The position numbers and the translations under genes were made by a program. DNA of 7,628 nucleotides from the NCBI GenBank assembly GCA_017998495.1, contig JAGOCY010000053.1, positions 1 through 7,628 of the forward strand. Direction: 5' to 3'. Each line of letters opens with the position of its first letter. The stretch's first letter is position 1. Under the pieces are notes generated by a model. The model was not told the origin of the DNA, did no database searches, and worked only from the letters and a program-made list of their open reading frames with translations. This document shows positions 1-5,930 of the stretch, piece by piece. This stretch comes from Corallincola sp. (GTDB lineage: Bacteria > Pseudomonadota > Gammaproteobacteria > Enterobacterales > Neiellaceae).

Positions 1-149
1 GCGTCAACTAATGTATGGTGTTTTCGCGCCTCCGCTTGAGCCGGATCAGGCGAGGGCTACAGCAGCCTGACCACCGGCAAACCTCAGATTGGTGACTGAC
101 ACCACAGCTTGCCGCCGTTGAGGCACGTCGCCAGCGCCAGAACCACCTA

Positions 150-173
150 AACTTGCAGACAAAATCTGAAGTT
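150..173 (+). promoter_or_regulatory. Small bulged hairpin just upstream of the binding-protein gene
   Basis: AACTT (150-154), a bulged G, CAGA (156-159), loop CAAAA, TCTG (165-168) and AAGTT (169-173) form a nine-pair stem. It ends 12 bases before the ATG at 186 and two bases before the weak AGG Shine-Dalgarno at 176-178. The direct repeat TTGCAG (153-158 and 172-177) lies within and overlaps it. It could be an operator for a dimeric regulator or an mRNA hairpin affecting translation. There is no T-tract, so a terminator is unlikely. The symmetry is seen directly; function is inferred and it could be chance. The rest of 1-185 shows no convincing gene or promoter. Confidence 0.3.
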
Positions 174-185
174 GCAGGCAATGAC

Positions 186-1349
186 ATGGGCAAGTGGCTG
201 GCAGTTCTGGGGTTGATAACGGCACCACTGGCTCAGGCGCAGATCGATCTGCTGTTTACCCACGAGAACAAAGCATTCGCCCAGGTGTTTGCCCCCTTCA
301 CCGCCGCCACCGGCATCCAGGTCAAGGCCAGCTGGGTCGATCAGGCCAATCTCAAGCTACAGCTGCTGCGCGAGGCGGACGGCGGCCAGCTACCCGATGC
401 GGTGGTGATGCCCGCCGACCATGTCGGCCTGCATGAGAAAACCCGGTTGGCAGCCATTCCCGCCGACTGGTTTGATCCGGCGATCCCCGAGCAAGCCCGC
501 GCCACTACCTTTGTCGATGGCGCTTATTACGGCATCCCGCTGCTGATGGGCAACCATCTGCTGCTCTATTACAACAAGGCGCTGGTCACCACCCCGGTCA
601 GCCGTTGGGAGCAGATGGTCGACGAGGAGAAACGGTTGCAACCGCAGGGACGCCACGCCATCCGCTGGAGCTTTGCCGAGATGTACTGGTTTGTCCCCTT
701 CCTCGGCGCCTTTGGTGGCTGGCCGATGGACGGTGGCCAGGTTACCCTCAATACCCCGGCCATGGCCCGGACCTTGGCCTACTACTGGCAGCTGCAGCGT
801 GACGGTCTGGTACCCTCAGACTGCGACTATGACTGTGCCTTTAACGCCTTCATCCAAGGCCAGGCGGCTTACAGTTACAACGGCATCTGGGCCCACAACC
901 AGTATCTGCAGGCCCTGGGCGACAACCTGGGGATAGCGCCGCTGCCCACGGCTGGCGGCAATCGCCTGGTGCCAATGTATTCCTCCATCGCCATCGCCTT
1001 TCCCAACATGAGCGCAGATAGCACCAAGCGTCAGCAGTTGCGCCAGCTGGCCCTTTATCTGCAGAGCGAGCAGAGCCAGCGGTTGATGTGGCAGGTGGTC
1101 AAGGACTTTCCCGCTCACCAGCAGCTTGCCGCCGAGATCGCGGCCAGCGCTAGTGGTAATACCGCCGCCATCCTTGCCGAGCTGAAACAGGCGCGGGCCA
1201 TGCCCAGCGACAGCGCCATGGCCTACGCCTGGGAAGCGATGGGCAAAGGCTTTACCCGTTTCGGCGCCAATATTCTCAGTGCCGAACAGGCCGCCAGCCT
1301 GATGCAGCAGCTGGCCGACAAGTCAGTCAATGCTGCTCAGTCGCAGTAA
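186..1349 (+). CDS. Periplasmic extracellular solute-binding protein, MalE-like (family 1)
   Basis: A 387-residue precursor of a cluster-B (MalE/sugar-type) substrate-binding protein, which would bind a small solute in the periplasm. The ATG at 186 is preferred over the in-frame TTG at 153. It places a typical signal peptide at the N-terminus (MGKWLAVLGLITAPLAQA, cleavage probably after A18) and has an AGG seven bases upstream; the TTG would add 11 charged or polar residues ahead of the signal and lies inside a hairpin. There is no lipobox Cys, so the mature protein should be soluble. Family-like segments are YYGIPLLMGNHLLLYYNK (114-131), in the place of the MalE hinge/ligand region, and GQAAYSYNGIWA (from 225), resembling the MalE 'G.TAM.INGPWA' motif. 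Length is close to E. coli MalE (396). The ligand cannot be told from the sequence. The next gene is a hybrid sensor kinase 18 bases downstream, with no permease in view, which suggests a sensory rather than purely transport role (inference). Confidence 0.85.
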   Translation: MGKWLAVLGLITAPLAQAQIDLLFTHENKAFAQVFAPFTAATGIQVKASWVDQANLKLQLLREADGGQLPDAVVMPADHVGLHEKTRLAAIPADWFDPAIPEQARATTFVDGAYYGIPLLMGNHLLLYYNKALVTTPVSRWEQMVDEEKRLQPQGRHAIRWSFAEMYWFVPFLGAFGGWPMDGGQVTLNTPAMARTLAYYWQLQRDGLVPSDCDYDCAFNAFIQGQAAYSYNGIWAHNQYLQALGDNLGIAPLPTAGGNRLVPMYSSIAIAFPNMSADSTKRQQLRQLALYLQSEQSQRLMWQVVKDFPAHQQLAAEIAASASGNTAAILAELKQARAMPSDSAMAYAWEAMGKGFTRFGANILSAEQAASLMQQLADKSVNAAQSQ

Positions 1350-1367
1350 CCACAAGGCACCCTGGCC

Positions 1368-3992
1368 ATGACCATCGCACGCTGGCGCTTCAGTCGCACT
1401 CTGTTGCTGTTTGGCCTGATGCTGGCGCTGCTGCCCTCGCTGCTGCTGGGGGTGGTGCTACTGGTGCAGCTACGCGACGACAACAGCCAGGCCGCCGAAA
1501 ACAGCGTGGCTTGGCGCAGCCGTAACGGCGCCGCCGAGTTGACCCAGACCTTGTTTGAGATGTGGGCCAACCTCGACACCCTGGCCAAGGACAAGTCGCT
1601 GGCGGTGGCCACCTACGACGTCCTCTTTGGTAATTACGCCTACGACCGGCTGCTGTCACTGCACCAGCTCTACCCCCAGTTCGACGCCATCGCCCTGTTT
1701 GACGACCAACTGCACGTGGTCGAGGCAGCCCCGCTGCAGAGCGTCGGTTTTGATTACCGCGAACTGAACCCTGAACTGCAGCAGACGCTGGAGCAATGGC
1801 GCCAGCAGCAACTGCTGCTGCCACGGGTCAATGTGGTGCAAGCCCCTGAGCTGCTGGCGCGCAGCCGCTCACTGGCCACGACAACAGCAAGCGACAGCCC
1901 TTGGCTGCTGGTGATCAGTGCCCCGGTCTCCCTGCCACAGAACTCGCTGATCGATCCCTACCGTATCACCGGGGTCATAGCCGCCATCGTCGATCCCCAG
2001 CGTCTGCTCAACCAGCTGGCCAGCTCAGGGGCCACCCTGGACCCACAAGCGCAACTCAGCCTCCATTGGCGCGACCATACACTGGCTGCGCAGGGCGAAC
2101 CGCAACCCGAGCAGCGCTGGTTTGAACAACAGGCGCCCCTGCAGACCCGGATCAGCGACAGCAGCAGCCAACTGCAGCTGCACCTGCGCGAGCGGGCCGC
2201 CTTTCACCTGGCGGAGGTCAATCGCACCATCCAGCTGACCCTCGGCGCCGCCCTGCTGTTTCTGGCACTGGTCGGTCTGCTGACCCACCTGGCCATCCGC
2301 CGTATGCTGCGCCCGCTGAGTCAGCTAACCGCCATCACCGAGCGTTTTCTCGGCGGTGACTACAGCCCGGCGGCAGCGCGCATGTCGTTTTTCGAGTTTG
2401 ACGAGATGCTGCTGCTGCTCAACCGCATGGCCGATGAGATCAAGCGCCAGCTGCAGGCCTTGGAAAATGTGGCCGAAACCGCGCAAGCCGGGTCGCAGCT
2501 CAAGTCGAGGTTTCTGGCCAACATGAGCCACGAGATCCGTACGCCGATGAACGCCATCATCGGCTTCTGCCAGCTGTTGCCACGAGCCGGGCTCAACGAT
2601 GCCCAGCTCGACTGCCTGGCCAAGATCGAAGGGGCCAGTCAGACCCTGCTGGCGCTGCTCAACGACATCCTCGACCTGACCAAGATCGAAGCTGACAAGC
2701 TGGAACTGGAGCAGCGCCCCTTCAGCCTGCGCCGGCTGCTGCGCGAACAGCAGGCGATCCTCGGGGTGATGGCGACCCACAAAGGGCTGCGGCTAGTGGT
2801 CAGCATCGACGACCAATGCCACGATGCGCTGATTGGCGATCCGCTGCGGCTGACCCAGATCCTCACCAATCTGGTGGGCAATGCCATCAAGTTTTCCGAG
2901 CACGGCGCCATCGATATCCGGGTGCAGCAACAGGCGACCGACGGCCACCAGACAACCCTGGCGTTCAGTGTCAGCGACGAAGGCTGCGGTATCGCCCCAG
3001 AGATTCAACCGCTGCTGTTTGAACCCTTTCTGCAGGCCGATGCCGGCGTCACCCGCCGCTTTGGCGGCACCGGCCTCGGCCTCTCCATCTGCCGCCGACT
3101 GGTGCAGCTGATGGGTGGTGAGATCAGCCTGACCAGCAGGCCTGGCCAGGGCACCAGTGTGCATTTCACCCTGACCCTGGAACGCACCACCAGCAGCGCC
3201 CTGCCCGCCGAACTGGACAGCAATCGCCAGTGGCGGTTCAAGCCAGCACTGGTGCTGGTGGTGGATGACAACCCGCTCAATGAGCAAGTGCTACGCGGCT
3301 TTCTCGAAGGGGCCGGACTGCAGGTGGCGGCAGCCCACAATGGCCGCCAAGCGGTGGACTGGCTGCGCGAGCATGAGGCCGCCATGGTGTTCATGGATGT
3401 GCAGATGCCGGAGCTGGATGGCATCAGCGCCACCCGCCTGATCCGCAGCGAACTGAAACTGGTGCTGCCGGTGGTGGCGCTGACCGCCCACGCCATGAGC
3501 GACGAGATCGCCGCCTGCATTGATGCCGGCATGAACGATCATCTGTCCAAGCCGGCCACCCGCCAGCAGGTACTGGCCAAAGTTGGCCAGTGGTTGCCGC
3601 AGCAGGTGCTGGCCCGCGCCGACGCGACGACCGCGCCGCCGGTTGCCAGTCCGCTGCCGCCCAGCGACGCCGTGGATGTAGCCTTTGGCTGTGCCCAGCT
3701 CGGTAGTCACGAGGCCTTTGTGCGCGCCCTCGGCCAGTTTGTCGAACGCCAGCGGTTATGGCCGGAGGAGGTCGCGGCAGCCCTGCGCGAGGGCGATCTG
3801 GGCACAGCTCAAGGCTCTGCTCCATGCCGTCAGCGGCGTAGCCGGCAACCTGGGAGCACGGCCGTTGCGCGAACTGTGCCAGCAGGGGCAACTGCAACCA
3901 CCACTGGCCACCGGCGCCCGTCAGCAATTTGTGGAGCAGCTGCGTCAGGCGCTGGCGGCCATCGAGCAGTGCTGGCGCCAGTTGCAGGCTAG
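1368..3992 (+). CDS. Hybrid sensor histidine kinase/response regulator, frameshifted in its C-terminal Hpt domain
   Basis: An inner-membrane tripartite phosphorelay kinase of the BarA/TorS/BvgS type. The ATG at 1368 has AAGG ten bases upstream (1354-1357) and begins 18 bases after the binding-protein stop, so the two are probably co-transcribed. Domain order in residues: TM1 about 11-35; periplasmic sensor about 36-287, possibly Cache-like; TM2 about 288-310; HAMP about 311-364; HisKA with the H-box FLANMSHEIRTPMN and phospho-His388; HATPase with N-box N501/N505, G1 DEGCG from 537 and G2 FGGTGLGL from 565; receiver with D633/D634, phospho-Asp677, T706 and K728. All key residues are present. 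Residues 1-811 read sensibly; the last 63 are out of frame, Arg/Gly/Ala/Pro-rich and unlike Hpt, ending at TAG 3990-3992. The product as written therefore lacks the Hpt histidine. The intact form would be 966 residues ending at 4269. Kinase identity is very secure; its signal and downstream regulator are unknown. Confidence 0.9.
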   Translation: MTIARWRFSRTLLLFGLMLALLPSLLLGVVLLVQLRDDNSQAAENSVAWRSRNGAAELTQTLFEMWANLDTLAKDKSLAVATYDVLFGNYAYDRLLSLHQLYPQFDAIALFDDQLHVVEAAPLQSVGFDYRELNPELQQTLEQWRQQQLLLPRVNVVQAPELLARSRSLATTTASDSPWLLVISAPVSLPQNSLIDPYRITGVIAAIVDPQRLLNQLASSGATLDPQAQLSLHWRDHTLAAQGEPQPEQRWFEQQAPLQTRISDSSSQLQLHLRERAAFHLAEVNRTIQLTLGAALLFLALVGLLTHLAIRRMLRPLSQLTAITERFLGGDYSPAAARMSFFEFDEMLLLLNRMADEIKRQLQALENVAETAQAGSQLKSRFLANMSHEIRTPMNAIIGFCQLLPRAGLNDAQLDCLAKIEGASQTLLALLNDILDLTKIEADKLELEQRPFSLRRLLREQQAILGVMATHKGLRLVVSIDDQCHDALIGDPLRLTQILTNLVGNAIKFSEHGAIDIRVQQQATDGHQTTLAFSVSDEGCGIAPEIQPLLFEPFLQADAGVTRRFGGTGLGLSICRRLVQLMGGEISLTSRPGQGTSVHFTLTLERTTSSALPAELDSNRQWRFKPALVLVVDDNPLNEQVLRGFLEGAGLQVAAAHNGRQAVDWLREHEAAMVFMDVQMPELDGISATRLIRSELKLVLPVVALTAHAMSDEIAACIDAGMNDHLSKPATRQQVLAKVGQWLPQQVLARADATTAPPVASPLPPSDAVDVAFGCAQLGSHEAFVRALGQFVERQRLWPEEVAAALREGDLGTAQGSAPCRQRRSRQPGSTAVARTVPAGATATTTGHRRPSAICGAAASGAGGHRAVLAPVAG

Positions 3993-4269
3993 TCAGCCGG
4001 CCGCCGCACGCCCGCCGGCGCTATCGGTCGGCGAAGCGATCAGCCAGTTGATGACGCTGCAGCGGCGGCTGGCGCTGGCTGAGTATGTGGAGTTTGATGT
4101 CGATGGCGCACTGGCCGGCCTGCCGGGGCTTAGCCACAGTGATCGGCGCGCCCTGCGCGACGCCCTCGACAACTGCGACAGCGAGGCTGCTTTGGCTGCA
4201 ACCCAGGTGATCCTGGCGATCCTGGCCGAGCAGCCGCACCACCGCCCACCCCCATCAGCCGCCGGATAA
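3802..4269 (+). pseudogene. Out-of-frame remainder of the kinase: Hpt phosphotransfer helix and C-terminal tail
   Basis: This stretch, in the frame +1 to the kinase, continues it exactly. Skipping one G of GGG 3800-3802 gives REGDL-AQLKALLHAVSGVAG, a classic Hpt phosphoacceptor helix with His at codon 3823-3825 (residue 819 of the restored protein), followed by NLGA. The tail contains a segment, EFDVDGALAGL, of the kind often seen after Hpt domains in BvgS-like kinases, and ends at TAA 4267-4269. The frame has no start of its own with a plausible Shine-Dalgarno; an upstream TTG at 3685 lies inside the kinase coding region and is not convincing. I read it as the 3' end of the kinase gene, separated by a one-base insertion or a sequence error. 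A separate small Hpt gene is unlikely because the N-terminal Hpt helix is encoded in the other frame, upstream of the shift. Confidence 0.85.
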
Positions 4270-4286
4270 GCGCGGCGCGCAGAAAC

Positions 4287-4314
4287 AACAAAGGCACCTC
4301 GCGGTGCCTTTGTT
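4287..4314. terminator. Bidirectional intrinsic terminator between convergent genes
   Basis: AACAAAGGCACC (4287-4298), loop TCGC, GGTGCCTTTGTT (4303-4314) is a perfect 12-bp stem with a tetraloop. It lies in the 62-base gap between the kinase stop (4269) and the rplI stop (4332). The A-rich left arm and flank become a U-rich run on the minus strand (TTTGTTGTTTCT), so it is best suited to end the ribosomal-protein operon. The plus-strand side has TTTGTT and can serve the kinase transcript as well. Confidence 0.92.
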
Positions 4315-4331
4315 CATGGGCGGGAAGCGCC

Positions 4332-4784
4332 TTAGGCTTCGGCGACCACAGTGACCTTGACGGTACCAAACACATCGCTGTGCAGCTGGACCTGGATGTC
4401 AAACTCACCAACGTTGCGCAGGTTGCCGTTAGGCAGGCGCACTTCGCTCTTGGCCAGCTTGACGCCCTTGGCGCTGACGGCGTCAGCGATGTCACGGGTG
4501 CCAATAGAGCCGAACAGCTTGCCTTCGTCACCGGCCTTGGAGGCGATGACCACGCCTTCGAGGGCAGCCAGCTCGGCAGCGCGAGCCTGGGCAGCGCCCA
4601 GTTCAGCAGCCATGCGGGCTTCCAGTTCAGCGCGGCGGGCTTCGAACTTGGCCAGGTTGTCTTTGGTAGCCATCACAGCCTTGCCCTGCGGGATCAGGAA
4701 GTTACGGGCATAACCCGGCTTCACGCTGACCTTGTCGCCAAGGGTGCCGAGATTGGCGATTTTGTCGAGCAGGATAATATCCAT
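4332..4784 (-). CDS. rplI: 50S ribosomal protein L9
   Basis: Encodes the 150-residue L9 protein of the large ribosomal subunit, which binds 23S rRNA near the L1 stalk and helps maintain reading frame. The N-terminal domain has the signature [14 protein letters not shown] (about residues 24-37). A long, charged Ala/Glu-rich connecting helix follows (about 40-75), then the C-terminal domain with [23 protein letters not shown]. Length matches the family (149-150). The ATG at 4784 is supported by a strong GGAGGA (4791-4796) six bases upstream. It is the last gene of the rpsF operon, 36 bases after the rpsR stop, and is followed by the intrinsic terminator at 4287-4314. Nothing unusual is seen. 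Confidence 0.98.
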   Translation of the reverse strand: MDIILLDKIANLGTLGDKVSVKPGYARNFLIPQGKAVMATKDNLAKFEARRAELEARMAAELGAAQARAAELAALEGVVIASKAGDEGKLFGSIGTRDIADAVSAKGVKLAKSEVRLPNGNLRNVGEFDIQVQLHSDVFGTVKVTVVAEA

Positions 4785-4820
4785 TACCGTTCCTCCGGTT
4801 ATCGAGTTAGGCCGCGTGCC

Positions 4821-5048
4821 TTAGTTGTGCGAGTCGGTGTAAGGCAGCAGGGCCAGGTAACGTGCACGCTTGATCGCGGTGCCCAGCTGACGCTGATACT
4901 TGGCACTGGTGCCAGTAATGCGGCTGGGGACGATCTTGCCGTTTTCGGTGATGTAAGCCTTCAGGGTGGCAACATCTTTGTAGTCAATCTGTTTGACGCC
5001 TTCTGCTTTGAAGCGGCAGAACTTGCGGCGACGGAAGTAACGAGCCAT
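4821..5048 (-). CDS. rpsR: 30S ribosomal protein S18
   Basis: Encodes the 75-residue S18 protein, which binds the platform of the small subunit as a heterodimer with S6. The sequence is nearly the enterobacterial one: [13 protein letters not shown] at the start, then [21 protein letters not shown] and [14 protein letters not shown] near the end. Length is identical to the E. coli protein. The ATG at 5048 has AGGAGA (5055-5060) six bases upstream, and that Shine-Dalgarno begins one base after the priB stop (5062-5064), so translation is closely linked to priB. It is the third gene of the operon, with its partner S6 in the first. Confidence 0.98.
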   Translation of the reverse strand: MARYFRRRKFCRFKAEGVKQIDYKDVATLKAYITENGKIVPSRITGTSAKYQRQLGTAIKRARYLALLPYTDSHN

Positions 5049-5061
5049 GTGGTCTCTCCTG

Positions 5062-5367
5062 TCAATGCGGTTCGATGGTGCGGGCGTGCAGTACCAAGAC
5101 TGTCAGGTCGCCCGGGCGGCGGTGCTGGGTTAAAAAACCCGTGATCTGCACCGCAGCGCCTGTCTCCAAGGCCTTGGCTTGCGTCACCAGTTCATCGCCT
5201 GCCAGCCACACCGGAATGCGGCACCACGCCTGTCGGCGCATCCCCAGCTCCTGTTGCTCCGAGCGATGCTCAAGCACAAAGCGGGCGGTGCTCACCCCTC
5301 CGGGGGTGGTGCGGGTGCGTACGCTGGAAGCGACGACCCCGGCAAGCAAGACCTGGTTGACGGTCAC
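5062..5367 (-). CDS. priB: Primosomal replication protein PriB (restart primosome component)
   Basis: A 101-residue OB-fold single-stranded-DNA-binding protein. PriB stabilises PriA on stalled forks and recruits DnaT, leading to DnaC-assisted loading of DnaB. Segments shared with E. coli PriB (104 aa) are [11 protein letters not shown] (about 30-40), RQAWCRIPV (about 45-53), and the end of the fold with [10 protein letters not shown]. The start is GTG at 5367, which aligns with the E. coli N-terminus ([10 protein letters not shown] versus MTNRLVLSG). It is the only possible start downstream of the rpsF stop, because the five intervening codons in the same frame are not starts. No good Shine-Dalgarno is visible in the 15-base gap, so initiation probably depends on ribosomes finishing rpsF (inference). 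It sits in its usual place between rpsF and rpsR, with priA just upstream of the operon. Confidence 0.96.
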   Translation of the reverse strand: MTVNQVLLAGVVASSVRTRTTPGGVSTARFVLEHRSEQQELGMRRQAWCRIPVWLAGDELVTQAKALETGAAVQITGFLTQHRRPGDLTVLVLHARTIEPH

Positions 5368-5382
5368 CCAGGCTGCGCGAAA

Positions 5383-5778
5383 TTACTCAGCAGCTTCTTC
5401 AGCTGCTTCATTCTGCTCGAAGTCGTCGCTGCGTTCGCTACGACGGCTCGGGCGCTCGTCACGAGCCTTCGCCATCGGCGACGGTTCGGTGATGGCTTCT
5501 TCCGCACGCATGATCAGGTTACGGATCACGGCATCGTTGAAGCGGAAAGCGTTTTCCAGCTCTTCCACTGCTTCGGCGCTGGTTTCGACGTTCATCAGCA
5601 CATAGTGTGCCTTGTGCAGCTTGTCGATGGCGTATGCCAGCTGGCGACGGCCCCAGTCTTCCAGACGGTGAATTTTGCCACCGTCTTTGGTCACGATCGC
5701 GCTGTAACGCTCGATCATGCCCGGGACCTGCTCGCTCTGGTCCGGGTGGACCATGAACACGATTTCGTAATGACGCAT
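5383..5778 (-). CDS. rpsF: 30S ribosomal protein S6
   Basis: Encodes the 131-residue S6 protein, partner of S18 on the 30S platform. It opens with [21 protein letters not shown] and contains [14 protein letters not shown] (about 38-51), the loop and strand [10 protein letters not shown], and [12 protein letters not shown], all typical of S6. The C-terminus is a charged tail ([18 protein letters not shown]), as in other gammaproteobacterial S6 proteins; in E. coli that tail receives extra glutamates from RimK, but here it ends in Ala-Ala-Glu and not Glu-Glu, so modification cannot be assumed. The ATG at 5778 has TAAGGAG (5784-5790) five bases upstream. It is the first gene of the operon, served by the promoter at 5870-5898 and a structured leader of about 85 bases. 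Confidence 0.98.
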   Translation of the reverse strand: MRHYEIVFMVHPDQSEQVPGMIERYSAIVTKDGGKIHRLEDWGRRQLAYAIDKLHKAHYVLMNVETSAEAVEELENAFRFNDAVIRNLIMRAEEAITEPSPMAKARDERPSRRSERSDDFEQNEAAEEAAE

Positions 5779-5863
5779 TGTCGCTCCTTACGGATTAACA
5801 GCCTCGTAACCGGCCCGGCAAGGCGGCGAGAGGCAAGGAACTTATGGGGTTTGCCGGGCAAGG
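5779..5863 (-). promoter_or_regulatory. rpsF operon leader with long stem; candidate S6:S18 autoregulatory element
   Basis: The transcript expected from the promoter at 5870-5898 has a leader of about 85 bases. In it GCCCGGCAA (minus strand, 5859-5851) pairs perfectly with TTGCCGGGC (5821-5813), a nine-bp stem enclosing 29 bases. The loop contains a CCG (in CTCGCCGCC). A competing five-bp pairing, GCCTC with GAGGC, is possible further 3'. The Shine-Dalgarno (5784-5790) lies outside the long stem. In several bacteria the S6:S18 complex binds an rpsF leader with an exposed CCG that mimics its 16S rRNA site. The stem is seen directly; assignment to that element is an inference from position and the CCG. 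Confidence 0.5.
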
Positions 5864-5869
5864 GCGCGG

Positions 5870-5898
5870 ATTGTACAGAAATGAGCCGGGGGCGGCAA
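5870..5898 (-). promoter_or_regulatory. Sigma70-type promoter for the rpsF-priB-rpsR-rplI operon
   Basis: On the minus strand, TTGCCG (5898-5893) is followed after exactly 17 bases by TACAAT (5875-5870), which differs from the consensus -10 at one base. The start of transcription would fall near 5863. It lies 33 bases beyond the priA stop and is the only good promoter-like pair seen in the priA-rpsF spacer (5779-5930). It is followed by a GC-rich start region (CCGCGCCC), as is usual for stringently controlled ribosomal-protein promoters. No separate intrinsic terminator for priA is visible, so some priA transcripts may run into the operon. Confidence 0.75.
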
Positions 5899-5930
5899 CC
5901 GCCATGGCCGGTTATCGCGATCGCCGACGA

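Noticed and set aside
36..64. TTGAGC with a TACAGC 16 bases downstream as a promoter for the binding-protein gene
   Set aside because: Only three of six bases match in the -10 and the spacing is short; other pairs in 1-150 are no better, so no promoter is called.
2..70. Possible 3' end of an upstream gene in frame 2, stop at 68-70
   Set aside because: It is only 22 codons, includes CTA, AGG and ACA codons that look uncommon in the neighbouring genes, and has no recognisable motif. It cannot be told from chance without sequence upstream of base 1.
3685..4269. A separate 194-residue gene starting at TTG 3685
   Set aside because: The start is inside the kinase coding region with no ribosome site, and the part before about 3800 is not Hpt-like. 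It is the shifted end of the kinase gene.
4380..5144. 254-residue open frame on the plus strand opposite rplI and rpsR
   Set aside because: It runs antisense to two firmly identified ribosomal-protein genes and shows no domain of its own; long shadow frames are common in GC-rich DNA.
5917..5924. GCGATCGC palindrome just after the priA stop
   Set aside because: A single eight-base palindrome in GC-rich DNA is expected by chance and no second copy was noticed.
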